From Ditylenchus dipsaci (taxonomy: Eukaryota; Nematoda; Chromadorea; Rhabditida; Anguinidae), in assembly GCA_004194705.1 (NCBI GenBank), contig SADC01000397.1, positions 1-64,000 of the forward strand: DNA of 64,000 bases, read 5' to 3'. Numbering within the stretch: position 1 is the stretch's first letter; every line of letters starts with the position of its first letter. The position numbers and the translations under genes were made by a program. The notes beneath the pieces are model-generated. The model was not told where the DNA came from. It did not search any database and worked only from the letters and a program-made list of their open reading frames with translations. This document shows positions 22,736 through 33,900 of the stretch, one piece after another.

Positions 22736-23149
22736 CTAAAATATAATGAGGCTTGACTTGCCTAGGTAGGTTTATGTGAAGAAACATACCAGGAGATACA
22801 AAGAGAAAAAATAAATAAATAAAAAAATTGAAAAAATTCACTCTCAGTCTGCCTCTCACTCTCACTCTCAGTCTTTTTCAGTTTCAAGTCTTATAAAAGT
22901 TGCCATTCACTCTCACTCTCAGTCTGTCTTTCACTCTCACTCTCACATTGGGTACACACTGAGAGTGAAAGTGAGAGTGAAAAGCAGAGTGGGAGTGAGA
23001 GTGAAAGGTTTGTTGTGTTTCCAATGAAGAGTGAGAGTGAGAGTGAAAGGAAAATCCGCTCATTGGAAACAAGCCTTAAGTGTCCAATGACGCGGCAAAA
23101 GTCGCAGTCCCAGTCACAGTGTGTGTCCAATGACGCGGAAAGGTGTTTT

Positions 23150-23700
23150 TGTCACACATTCTTTTTTTGTCACAGATTCAATTGTTTTAGTCACAGATTT
23201 ACTCATTTCTGTCACAGATTGGATTCTCGACACGAGAACCACAAATTTTTTTTTTTTTGTGTGAAATTAAGGGGTGGGCAAAGATCAGATGGCTCAGGAC
23301 CCACTCCGGACCCACCCAAGGCCAAAATAATTGGTTTTTTGGGGGTATACTAAAGGGGAATAAACTTTTTTGAGAAAAATCGATTGAGCGGATCATTTTT
23401 CGGGTCCGATTGACTTAATCGCCCACAACTCCACACTGAACCACTCAAAACCACCATAAACCTGGAATTCTGAGCGATTAAGCCCATCGGACCAAAATCT
23501 GATCCGCTCAATCGGTTTTTCTCAAAAATTTCACTAAAAACCAATTATTTTGGCCTTTTGGCCATTCCGGAGCGGGTACTGAGCCATATGGTCTTTGCCC
23601 ACCCTTGAATGTCACACAAAAAAATTAAGAATTTCGGATTTCGTGTGGAGAATCAAATCTGTGACAGAAACGAAAAGATCTGTGACAAAAAAATTCTACC
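23150..23700. mobile_element. outer element with TTTGTCACAGATT inverted repeats, interrupted
   Basis: GTCACAGATT words at 23175-23222 and AATCTGTGAC/TCTGTGACA at 23650-23690 are inverted. The TTTTTTGTGTGA at 23255 continues in mirror form as TCACACAAAAAAA at 23613. The inner element at 23271-23604 splits it. Confidence 0.6.
23271..23604. mobile_element. nested element with GGGGTGGGCAAAG ends, TTAA-like site
   Basis: The left end GGGGTGGGCAAAGATCAGAT and the right end CTTTGCCCACCC are inverted. The flanks are TTAA (23267-23270) and TTGA (23605-23608). Further inverted words are CAAAATAATTGG/CCAATTATTTTG and AATCGATTGAGCGGATCA and its complement. Confidence 0.65.
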
Positions 23701-23970
23701 TGAGTATCACGTCAGTACTACTACTGGCTATCACCAACTGAGTAGCCTCATTTGGGTACCGTCTCCTAGGTACGCCTACCTGGGTACCACTCACCTAAGT
23801 AACACCACCTGGTCAACTTATCCTGGGCAGGCCCTTCCTGGGTACCGCTGACCTGAGTACCACGACTTGAGCACCACCACCTCTGTATCACGAGCTAGGT
23901 ACTCCCACCTATCACCACCTAAGAACCCCTACGTAGGTACCGACACCTGAGTACCGCCATATAGGTAAGT
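23700..23970. repeat. degenerate minisatellite of ACCTGGGTACC units
   Basis: Repeats of CACCTGGGTACCACYCACC and variants. The inverse (TACCCAGGTGGTAGTACCC) occurs at 22258-22310. Confidence 0.65.
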
Positions 23971-24094
23971 TTTACGTTAGGAGTCGCATCAATCTACGAC
24001 CCAATATGCTTGGAGTGTAGCATCCAATAAACTCATGGCAATACATCAGTTCAGAGAGCAAAATAACTATGCAAAAGTGAGTAGAAAAGTATAG

Positions 24095-24252
24095 GCAGAA
24101 AGAAAAAGTGACGTGGAAAAGTGTGACTGCGACGTAAATTCAAATCGATTTGAAGCGTCAGTCGCAGTCACACTTTTCCGCGTCATTGGACACACACTGC
24201 GACTGTGACTGCGACTGTTGATGTGTGTCCAATCATTGGACACGTAGTGTAA
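24095..24252. repeat. palindrome of GTGTGACTGCGAC with TCCAATGA boundary
   Basis: AAAAGTGTGACTGCGACG at 24115 is mirrored by CGCAGTCACACTTTTCCGCG at 24160, then CGTCATTGGACACACA. The boundary word also starts a fragment at 23080-23140 (GTGTCCAATGACGCGG). Confidence 0.65.
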
Positions 24253-24254
24253 CA

Positions 24255-24655
24255 CATAATTTCATTTTGGTTCAAGTTAAATTGTTTTTCTGCCGTACTG
24301 CTGCCGTACTTCCATGCCTATGAAATTTTTTTGAGCTTGATGTCGCTTGCTGGACCCTTGCTCTATCAACTTCCTGATGTAATTATGAAAAACATAAGTT
24401 TTATTATTTTTTGGCATCCCAGCCCATTCGATATAGACATTGGAATGTTCATTGCATGATGCTCTTTGGGAAATACATGGCTTCTTCCAGTTGGTTTTAC
24501 TCTTTCACTTTTGCTTGGCACTTTTGGTAAATTTACGAAGTTTTAAATTCGTTATTTTTGGACGGATGGATTCTTATAGCTTATACGGTAAATAGGAAAT
24601 TTTGAATTTTATAACTATTTTACTTTTCTGCCTATTTCAAATAATTTTCCCAAAA
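24255..24655. other. no feature recognised
   Basis: AT-rich, no exon with both splice signals. It separates the two coiled-coil exon groups. Confidence 0.4.
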
Positions 24656-24659
24656 CTTC

Positions 24660-27600
24660 TTACGGTTCATACTGCAACTCTTGCAAGCTGGCTTTCATGC
24701 GATCCACTCTACTTTCCATGACTTTGTTTTCTGCTTCTAGATATGCAAGTTGAAAGCGAATTTCGAGTTCCTACAAAAAATTCATTGATAATTTAAAATT
24801 AAATTAAAAATGTTGTGACCTGTTGTGCAGCACTGGCAAATCTTTTGTGCGCATTGCTGCTTTCAAAGTCCAAACGAGTAATTTCACGAAGATTAGATTG
24901 GATCAAATCTTGCTCTGCTTCTAATGTTTCGAAAACAGTTTGTAGTTCCTCTTCTTCTTGCGACTTCTCCAAATCCGCATATTTTGTTGTTTTGTCAATG
25001 TTAGTTTGGTGCAATGGATCTACAGGATTGTTGTCGTTGTTGTTCTGATCCACTTGACGGATTAAATTGTGGATTTCTTTAGTCCTATCCTAAATGCAAA
25101 TAAGAATATAACTATTTTAGGTTTCAATTCAAACCTTTTCGCTGGACAACTGATAAAGCAATCGAAACTAAAATGGATTAACATGAGAAAACTGCTAAAT
25201 TATAAGAAGTGTAAAATCGAAAGTTGCTTAGCATAAAAACAGAAATTGATAAATATGTCAAACTCGACGTTCAATTTTTTCAAACTTTTTCTTTTTTATC
25301 TTTAAATTTTTGGGAACCTTTTAAAGAGGGGGAAAAGCCATTCAGGCTTGAAAAAAAGCCTGCGTAGTGCAGTGCGTAAGCTTTGTGTTTTTTGGCCCAA
25401 AGTGGTGTGCAGGTTCGACCCCACGTGGTGGCATGCTGTTTATTCTGGCTTGTTTGGCAAGTTTTAGAGGTGATTAGACTTTTTCTATGCCAGATTCGGA
25501 ATCAGCGACCAAATTACCCCCAGAAATGGTCAAACAACCCAAAAAAGTGAATTGCACGCATGCGGGATCGAACCTGCGCACCTTTTTATGACCATGAAGC
25601 ACAAACGCTTACACACTGCGTCACCGATGCTTTTCCCCAGGTTTTTTAAATGGCTTTTCCCCTCTTTTAAGGTGGAGTGCAGTCAAACTTTGACGGTCAT
25701 ATAACTTTTAATTTCTTGCTTGCTAAACAACTTTGATTTCGGGGTCTCAACTATCTATTTGCGTTCCAACCTTTTTTTTATCTAGATTGACCAACGAACT
25801 TACTTTTTAAAAGTCAAAAAAAGAGCGGAGAAATTTGCTAAATTCACATATTCGTTGTTTAAACTAGGGTTGGCCAATGTGCATATGCCCGGGCATATGC
25901 CCGGACATAAAAAAAAGAAGAAAAAGAGTTGCACAGAAAAGAAATACACCCCGAAGGGACCCCTTGAAAATATGATTCAGCTTCAAAATATCCCCGGGCA
26001 TATGCCGCGAAAATACAGAAAAGAATGCACTGCGAAGGTTGTGTTTTGACTAAAGTTTACGTATGGGCATGCCCGGGATATGCCCAGGAATATGACCAAG
26101 GCATATTCCTGGCATCTACTCATACGACATTTTTGATCAAAATACACCCTTCGCGGTGTATTTTTTTCTGTATTTTTGCGGGCATATGCCCGGGGATATT
26201 TTGAAGCTGAATCATATTTTCAGGGGTTCCTTCGGGGTGTATTTCTTTTCTGTGCAACTCTTTTTCTTCTTTTTTTATGTCCGGGCATATGCCCGGGCAT
26301 ATGCACATTGGCCAACCCTAGTTTAAATTCGACTAAAAATACTTACTAGTCCTAAGCTACCCGAATTTTTTTATTTTTTAAAAGCAATGCAATGCTTAGC
26401 TTTTCAATTGTTTTTATTTCTGAGTCTTTCACTTTTTACTGCAGAAAATGTACGCCTAAAGAAGCGGCAAATAGAAAGTGATGCCGTTTTAAATCAAAAT
26501 AAATTGTTTTGTTTAACCTGGTCGAATTGCCGTTGCCTGAGATAAACTTGTTGAGTCAATTTTTTCAAATACATTTCCAGATCCTGCAAATGATATTAGC
26601 ACTTTAAGGATAAAAAGTATTCTTAGACTCACTTTTTCAGCCCGTCTGTCCTTTTCAATCCCTTCAGCTAGTTTATTTTCAGCAAATTTTATTTCATCCA
26701 ATTTTTTTTATCTCTTCTTTATAAAAAGTTGTCTGGTCCTCTAAAATATGTGTTTTACAAAAAATATCATTTCAGTTCAATAACTTAAAATTATTTATTG
26801 TAAGCTGTACTTTTAATTTAAAAAGTACTTCCTGTTAGCCCTGTTAATAATTTAGTATAAGTACTGCGAATTTTTTTACGCGAAGACTCAAAAACAAGCA
26901 AGTGGATAACATAATTAGCAACATATTTTTTATATATTTTACAGTCAAGCCTCGATAAACCGGCACCCCGATTAACCGGTACCCTTGATAAACCGGCACC
27001 CTGTCGACATTTGATTTGGCCAGGTGCTCGACATTCTAAGAAAAATGACACCCCGATAAACCGGCACCTCGATAAACGGCACCCTAAGGTCGGTCCCTAG
27101 GGGTGCCGGCTTATCGAGGTTTGACTGTATATTAATTAATTCTCCTACAGTTGACTGTAAACAATCTTTCTGAAGACCCGGAAATTCCGTATGACCAACG
27201 TAGTGAATGTTAGGCGTCCTTTCAAGTTCTGTAATGCTGTAGAGTGATTTTGCTCCACGATGCCTTTTTATATTTTACAATATTTGCAAAAAAGTATAAA
27301 GTCTTACCTTTTGAAACTGTTGTCTGCAAATAACCAGATTGCTTAGACAATTCATTTTGCAGGTTCTTTATCTTTTCATTTAGCCTTTTCACATTTTCTT
27401 CTACTTGTTCTCTTTCTTTTTGGATTTGCGTGTGTTCCTTATTCATGGAAGTAACTTCCTGATGATGCTCCACAATCTGTGTCTCAATACCTTTGTGCTC
27501 AGACTAAAACATTTCTAGATAAATTTTCTCGAAATGTGTTTTGAGTCTGACCTGGAGAAGCGCATGCTCATTTGAAAGTTGACGTATTCTTTCCTTCTTC

Positions 27601-30600
27601 AAAACTAACTTTTGACTATTCTTTTCTACCTTTTTCTTCAGGTCTGACAGTAGAGTTTCTTTTTGTTTGATCTAAAACTTTTCAAACAACTTTCCCTCTA
27701 TAACGCGACCTTCTCAAATCTGTTTCCGACTAGAGTCTGAACATTTTTTACTTCACTTTTTGGAAACTTATACCGAAATTGATCCGCGAGTTAAGTCCAA
27801 AATATCATAGGAATTACGATTTCACCATTCGTTTCTAAAAATGAAAACTATTTTGCCAATAAGATCCACGATTCTCGCTATAGCGCGACCTCTTTTTGTA
27901 AATAGGGTGAATAGTGAAAATTGCGAATCTTATTGGCAAAACAGTTTCCATTTTTAGAAACGAATACAGTCAAACCCCGATTTAGTGCGACCCTGAGGTT
28001 GATGGACTTGGTCAAAAGTCTTTGAAAGTCTCGAAAGTGCAACCCCTATTTAGTGTGACTTTTTTCCGGTCCCCAGGAGTCGCACTAAATCGGGGTTTGA
28101 CTGTAGAAAAATCGGAATCCTCACGATATTTTAGACTAGACTGACGGATCAATTTCGGCGAAAGTTTCTGAAAATAAGGGTAAAAAATAGTCGGACCCTG
28201 GCAGGAACGAACTTGAAGGGTCACGGCTCGACTGTAAAACAACTATATCTTCATAAAATAGTTATAGTTGGACTGTTTTTTTCATAGTTGACTTAAATTG
28301 CTGCATTTAAGCTTTCCAAATACCTCTTGATGCAGCTGAACGTTGACCTCTGAGTTTGTAGGTAAAGTAGATTCTATTTCTGCATTGCCAATATGCACTA
28401 ATAAATCAGCCGAAAATAGATTAGAAAAAAGTTTGTTCTTTTCTTCCAACATTTTAGCTATTTCTGTAAATTAATTAAAATTTTTCTGTCTCAACAAGTT
28501 AGACAAAAAATTATTTAGCAGCCCAAAAATAGCTGTAGTTACTAAAATAACGCATTTGGACAGCAATCTTTTTTGGGAAATAGGTTGCCAAGGTTTTTGG
28601 TTGAAGTCTGAAGTCCAATTACTTTGCACATGAGTGAGTATGGAAAATAATTTGGAGACTTTTCGGTTTATTAATTTGTTCTATTTCAAAAAAAAACTTT
28701 TAATTTACAGCAAAAATCATTCAATTGTTTTTTAGGCCATCTATTTTCTAATTTTTCGAAAACGATACTTGGTAATTATCCTGTTAGTACCATTTGGCTC
28801 ATTACCCGTTTTGACTTGGTCCATCTGGCGTACATTTTAGGCTTTAGGCTTAGGCAAGGCTAGGCCATCGTATGTTAGGATGGACTAAAACATGTTTTGC
28901 TTACTTTTTAAGTTGGAAAGCATTTTGAGCCCGTCTTTACTTATCCTGGCCTTGCCTAAGTCTAAGCCTATAAAATATAAAAAATAACTGAAAAATGACC
29001 CTAAAATACCCTAAAAGACCATCTGGATTTCATGAGTTGAAGCCAAAATTTTCTGAAAATTTTTCAAATTTCTTAAGCGGAAATTGTTTAGAAACGTTTC
29101 TTGTATCGTATTTAGCAGAAAAAATTAACTTAGGACCTGTTTCGGGTCACTTTCCAAAAATGTGGGTATGAGGGATAAACGGGATAAGTACCCGATATTT
29201 TTTATCTTTTTTTATCACGGCTTCTTAAATTGTTTGAAAAGGTTAATTTCGGTGAAATATCGGGAGTTTTTCAACTCCCCGCTTAAACCTTGTCGGAAAA
29301 TTTACAAGCCGTAGTTGCAAAGATATTATAAAACAGCAAAATTGCTAAACACGAAACTAACCTATCAACTAATTTTTTTTTGCATTCTGTTTTCTTCTTC
29401 TATTTTCAAACTGAAAAAAAACTTTTAATTGCATGTTTTAACGCCATTTATGCTTTTTGTAAAAACCATTTTTGACATTAGTTTAGATGCCATTTATACA
29501 TAATTAACACGTTTTATTATCTCGTGACTTTGAATTTCGTTGGCATGTTTATATTATTAGGCTTTTAGAATAAATTACTTCATTTAAAATACTAAACACA
29601 AATACAAATTTCCACCCGATAAAAATAACACATTTTGATGGGAAAGTTTGGCATGCAGCAATAGAAAAAAGGAGTGCTCTAACCTAAGCCTCTGCTGCAG
29701 CAGCTGCAAATTTAATTACGCTTGTGTGGCTAGCTTGTAGTGAGCTTCCAAAAGCATAATCAAACCTAATTTCCTTCAAAAGCATTTTGTTTCACCGCAC
29801 TCTTCCAAGCAGCTCTTTTTGCTCTTCCAAAACATGTTTGGGACGTTTTATTTGCAAAATATTTTTCCTAACTGTTTTATTTTGTTAACTCTTCTTTAAA
29901 TATTTTTGATCTAACAGTCAGAACTTCAAAACTATAATGATCCTTATCTACTTTTTATTTTTTTGTAAATGGAAAAATTACCTATACTCAGACCCAGTGG
30001 TATACGCAGACCCAGTGGTATAGAGGAGGGGGGGCACATGCCCAACCCCAACACCCCTCACCACATTTATCGGTGCCGGCCCCGGTCAGGATTGAAATTT
30101 TTTGCTTTTTCCTTATCTTTCCGACGGTTGCGTCGGCCGGCGCTTTTTATTTTGTTTACTCTTGTGAAAAATAAAAAAATGGCTTTAAATTTTTCGTTCC
30201 CCCAAAACCGTCCGAAATTTCTGCGTACGCCACTGCTCAGCCCGTATTTTTAGAAAAAGCTGTCTGGGAACTCTATTAGGAACCCTTTCTGTTCAAGATA
30301 AGTCATAAAAATCCAGCAATTATATATGTGTGCAAAGCATAAATTTATATTCACTAACGAGATGGCTTTTGTCTAGTATCATGTTGGGTCTTATGGATCC
30401 CTGTTTCATTTAAGTCATATCAGATATTATGTGCAGAATTTGCTAAATGTGGGGTAGAACCTATCTCATTCAGCAAAAGAGTCTTTTTTTAATAGCTTCA
30501 AATGAATTTCAAATATCCAGATTATAAGCCTATTGCTATTCTATTCATTTGCAATCGAACCGTCCAGTCAGTCCAGATTTTAGATTTTGAGTGGAAGTTG

Positions 30601-30793
30601 ACTTGGATTGGTCAAAAAGTTTTCAAGAAAGTGTCGTCGGTATTGCATCGGGATTATCTCTGTATGGCTTCGAACTCAGCCTCCTACTTAGCCTGTCTAT
30701 ACGCTGATTGCAGCCCACTCAAATTTTCACCTGGTTGACTTTTAAAAGAGAATTAAGCTTGTTATTATTCTGTAATTCTCGCTCCTTAGTCAT
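24660..30793 (-). CDS. coiled-coil protein, 5' portion with likely start
   Basis: The start exon 30793-30740 (MTKERELQNNNKLNSLLK) follows a TCTGAGCAG acceptor, as in SL trans-splicing. Further exons are 29867-29796, 29410-29370, 28463-28324, 27671-27552, 27503-27308, one from about 27231, one near 26735-26640, 26583-26518, 25089-24820 and 24770-24664. Most phases agree; the join after the first exon and around 27.2 kb is uncertain. The protein is almost all heptads: VLEEQKELLGRV, MLEEKNKLFSNLFSADLLV, LSDLKKKVEKNSQKLVLKKE, VEENVKRLNEKIKNLQNELS, LETLEAEQ-type stretches, and LEAENKVMESRVDRMKASLQ. In the exon near 26.7 kb one extra A in an eight-A run breaks the frame between EEIKK and LDEIKFAENK. 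At 24664 either a TAA ends the protein (QELQYEP) or GTAAGA splices on. No known family was recognised. Confidence 0.7.
25350..25640. mobile_element. element with inverted tRNA-like ends, about 290 bp
   Basis: The left end has GCGTAGTGCAGTGCGTAAGC (A-box-like) and GCAGGTTCGACCCC (B-box). The right end, on the other strand, has GTGACGCAGTGTGTAAGCG and GCAGGTTCGATCCCGC. Inner arms are also inverted (GGCTTGTTTGGCAAG versus TTTTTTGGGTTGTTTGACC). A related element is at 35183-35472. It lies between the coiled-coil exon at 26518 and that at 25089. Confidence 0.75.
25865..26320. mobile_element. hAT-type MITE with GGGCATATGCCCGGG interior, 456 bp
   Basis: Ends are TAGGGTTGGCCAATGTGCAT and its complement ATGCACATTGGCCAACCCTA. 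The flanks are GTTTAAAC and GTTTAAAT (one mismatch). It is a nearly complete palindrome built of GGCATATGCCCGGG words. It lies in an intron of the coiled-coil gene. Confidence 0.88.
26940..27129. mobile_element. short TA-flanked element, TACAGTCAAGCCTCGATAAA type
   Basis: TACAGTCAAGCCTCGATAAA at the left and TTATCGAGGTTTGACTGTA at the right, with tandem CCGATAAACCGGCACC words and the core AAGGTCGGTCCCTAGGGG. It touches the end of the candidate exon starting near 27231. Confidence 0.85.
27690..28240. mobile_element. older TACAGTCGA-type element split by a younger copy
   Basis: The left CTATAACGCGACC and the right CGGCTCGACTGTA match the general end type. Internal arms (TTTCTAAAAATGAAAAC and its complement) flank the inserted element at 27965-28106. 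Confidence 0.55.
27965..28106. mobile_element. short TA-flanked element, TACAGTCAAACCCCGATTTA type
   Basis: The ends TACAGTCAAACCCCGATTTA and TAAATCGGGGTTTGACTGTA are exact inverse copies over 20 bp; TA is at both outer edges. Nested in the element at 27690-28240. Confidence 0.88.
28840..28985. repeat. TTAGGC-containing dispersed repeat
   Basis: TTAGGCTTAGGCAAGGCTAG, then GTATGTTAGGATGGACT and AAACATGTTT; an inverted partial copy (CTTGCCTAAGTCTAAGCCTA) follows at about 28950. Same family as 49355-49415, 50583-50650 and 57876-57935. Confidence 0.75.
29995..30235. mobile_element. hAT-type MITE, CAGTGGYGTACGCAGA ends, 241 bp
   Basis: The left CAGTGGTATACGCAGA (partly duplicated) and the right TCTGCGTACGCCACTG are inverted. 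The flanks CTCAGACC and CTCAGCCC form an 8-bp TSD with one mismatch. The interior has CGGCGC-rich and GGTGCCGGCC words. Confidence 0.85.
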
Positions 30794-30799
30794 TTTTCT

Positions 30800-31150
30800 G
30801 CTCAGAGAATTGCCTTGTAGCAAACTTGTTAGAATAAAGAAATTTTTAAGTTACTTGTTTTTACTAATCCAACTGTAAAATAAATTTAGCCACATTTTCT
30901 AAAATTGAGCAATTCTACAGGGAAATGTAAAAGATTAAGAGGTTTCAGATAAACAATCCTTAGCAAATCGGGCCAATGCAAACTGGGCCAGTTTATTGAC
31001 AATTTTTCACTGCTATTTTATTCAAAATCGTTGCCTAATTCATAATTGTCCAGTTTCAATTGGCCCAGTTTGAAATAGCCTAATATACCAAGGTACTACT
31101 TTTCTGACTAGCGCCAAAAAGCCTTTTTGAATTTTGAAAAATGGAAATCT
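30800..31150. other. intergenic, no feature
   Basis: AT-rich sequence upstream of the coiled-coil start. A weak inverted pair (GGGCCAATGCAAACTGGGCC and CCAGTTTCAATTGGCCCAG) lies near 30970-31080. Confidence 0.4.
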
Positions 31151-31156
31151 TGCAGA

Positions 31157-31845
31157 TATTGGGTTGTAACATAAGGTCTGTCGGTTTTTGTTCATGAAGA
31201 TTTTGTTTCAATGTAAAATATTTCTACCATACTGTTATATGTCATTTTGTAGAAAAGAATCTCCTATTTCATCGCTCTATTTCAGATTTCACAATTTCAC
31301 AACAAAATGTTGATTTTTAGCCTTCAAGAAATGAGCTTCAAGTTAAAAAAATAATTATCTCCGACATCTTTAGAAAATCTGAGTATTGAGATTGACTGTT
31401 TTAAAAAAGCAAATTCTTCGAAAAATGACTGAAATCCGGAAAAAAATTAAGAAAACTTGAATTTCAGTCATTTTTGAAGAATTTGCTTTTTTAAAACAGT
31501 CAAATCTCAATGCTCAGATTTTCAAAAATCATTCTGTAAAATGCATTTTGAAGCTCTTAATCTGCGCTACAACATGGTGCTAAGTTGTTGCTGCAGCGCC
31601 TAACAATTGACTGAACTTTTGACTAGTTCTAAAGATGTCGGAGATAATTATTTTTTTAACTTGAAGCTCATTTCTTGAAGGCTAAAAATCAACATTTTGT
31701 TGTGAAATTGTGAAATTTGAAATAGAGCGATGAAATAGGAGATTCTTATCTACAAAATGACATATAATAGTATGATAGAAATATTTTACATTGAAACAAA
31801 ATCTTCATGAACAAAAACCGACAGAACTTATGTTACAACCCAATA
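31157..31845. mobile_element. mariner-type palindrome, about 690 bp, TA-flanked
   Basis: The ends TATTGGGTTGTAACATAAG and CTTATGTTACAACCCAATA are inverted and arms of roughly 300 bp match closely around a centre at 31440. The right arm has about 100 extra bases (31530-31635). Confidence 0.85.
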
Positions 31846-31849
31846 TATA

Positions 31850-33410
31850 TATTTTTTAATTAAATTTAACTTTTTTGGCTATCATTTGTTGAGCATCATT
31901 TTTGGACAACAAACAAAAAGTTTTAGTCGAGTCTCTTAACTCATTGCCACATTATCTATTCCACCCGCTCGTTGGTTAGTTGGCTAATGATGGCTTTGAG
32001 AGCGAATGAAGGAATTTCCAATTATTTTGCCTTTTTTGTTTCTACTTGTGTGTCACTTAGTGCAAATGTATAGGATGACAGTGCTAATGGAGTGCTAATC
32101 TCCACCGCATGCTTATTTATTTCTCTTGGGATTGCTATACATTGTTTCTGTTCTAAAAAAATTTCATTGCTTCAGCGGATGGATTTTTTCCACAAAAAGA
32201 GTACTTAAACTATCCACAGTTAACTTGAAATAGTTCACAGTTTTTTGTTTGCTACCTAATAAACGGGCGGTATGACAGTTGGCAAAAAAAGTTATACTCT
32301 ATCCAAAGCGTCATTAAAATTGATAAACTTGTCTTTTTAAATATTTACCAATTATTTAGCAGAAGCAAACCAAAAAGTGTCTACCAATCAGGGATACTCC
32401 AACTCTGACTTGGTGAATCCATTGGAGTTGGCGTTGAAGTAAAGTGTGTTGTGACAATGCTAAATAGTAACTCCAACTCCGGATTCCTGAACGAGCCAAT
32501 ACTGCCAAAAAACAAGCCTTATCAATAAAAGCCCCATAACACCCTCGCTAAATATTTTACTACTCTTGCAATGCAATATTTCTAATTATACACAGCACAA
32601 TAATTCAACCAAAACTAGACTCTTTTGATCAGTCCGCGATCACGTTTTTTTGAAAATAATTAAAAAAAGGAAAAAGTCTTAACAGGATTTCAAAATTATT
32701 GAGTTTTTCAGCGCGAAAATACACTTTATTAATCATCGACGTAGATGCAAATAACAATCTAGAATTTTGGATTCGAGGTCTCATTAGATTTACATTGTTA
32801 AAAAAATGCTCATATTTTTGTTTTTTATTTGAAACAACCTAACATATTTTTGAGCTAGCTAACTAAGGTTGCTTAGTTCAAGTCACGAGCAACTTCTTTT
32901 ACGTCATTCCATATCTGCATATAGAATTACAGGCTGTATTATGTCTTTTTGCTTCTGCCCTCTGCTCGCTAATTAATTCTGATAGCCATATTTCCGGATG
33001 TCAAGAGGCTTTGGTTAGAAATCTTTCTACTATTAGTTTTTGTTCTTTGTATATATTTTTGTTATAATAACTTTTCCTTTTAAACTACTGAAAAGATATA
33101 TTTGGTAAGCCTTTTGCGTGTAATTATGAGCTTTATGCTTTTGTTAGTTCATTAGGTTTCTAATAACTGTTTTTAATTGACTTCCACCCTCATTAATACA
33201 ACTCAAAGAAATTGTGAAAAAGTTGTGGGAATAGCGCTTTTTGAGCTTTTAATTGGCCAAATGGGGGTTATGTCATACGAAAAAATATTTTTTAGTTTTT
33301 TATTACTAAAATTTTGTTATTTTTCACCTGATCAGGAACAGTGATATTAATTTTAGTTGCGAGCAGCTACTTTTTTCATTAATACTGAAAAATGTCAAAT
33401 AGAGAAATGT
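31850..33410. other. long stretch with no gene or element recognised
   Basis: No open exon with splice support and no inverted ends were found. Confidence 0.4.
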
Positions 33411-33418
33411 TTGGTTAA

Positions 33419-33900
33419 CCCGCTGATTGAGGACGCACTGAGCTGTTTTTAGGGCCGGAAAGTTTGTGCGTTTTTGTCAGTGTTAACGATCTGTCCTTAT
33501 TGATGAAATTTTTCTTACTTTTTTAAAGATTAAAGTCAAAATTTCATTTTTAGCACCAAAAAAGCCACAAATACTGGAAAAATAAAATATTTCTGCTAAA
33601 ATACCATGAAATGTGCTTATTTTGAGCAAATATCCTTGTTTTCGAATTTCTGAGATCTTAATCTTGGGCATTTTTAAGTTCTATTGATTTTTTGATCATA
33701 ATACAAAAGTTCACACCTCATTTTTTACAAATTGAGTGCTCAACAATATGAGTGGTCAACTTTAAAAAAATGGTCATCAAAATTTGTAGAAAAAACATAA
33801 TGCCACAAAAAGTTCTTTTGAAAAAAACGCAAAAACTTTTTGGACAACCTACTATTTTCTCGCCTTGAAAAAATCAGCTCGGTGCGTCTTTAAATGTGAG
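33419..33900. mobile_element. TTAA-flanked element with GACGCACNGAGCTG ends
   Basis: TTAA is at 33415-33418 and 33901-33904. The left end contains GAGGACGCACTGAGCTG and the right CAGCTCGGTGCGTC in inverse orientation. TTAA sites fit piggyBac-type mobilisation. Confidence 0.6.

Larger units (their letters stand above)
21452..23080. repeat. inverted CACTCT-rich arrays bounding a 1.6-kb region
   Basis: The left side begins CCCTGTTTCCAATGAGCGGA and runs into (CACTCT)n. The right side ends in (GAGAGT)n and TCCGCTCATTGGAAACA. The two flanks are inverted relative to each other. Between them lie the TTGTGCC array and the 22-kb palindromes, so this looks like a large, nested, repeat-bounded block. 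Confidence 0.7.

Noticed and set aside
25370..25450. tRNA gene at the left end of the tRNA-ended element
   Set aside because: No 7-bp acceptor stem; the same sequence recurs in inverse form at the other end, so it belongs to the repeat.
28324..28463. Myosin-like rod in the coiled-coil exon (EEKNKLFSNL)
   Set aside because: Short similarity to the start of a myosin rod is expected for any heptad-rich protein; other exons do not match and no motor domain is present.
30502..30738. 78-codon plus-strand ORF
   Set aside because: It overlaps the antisense of the coiled-coil start exon's flank and has no domain or splice support.
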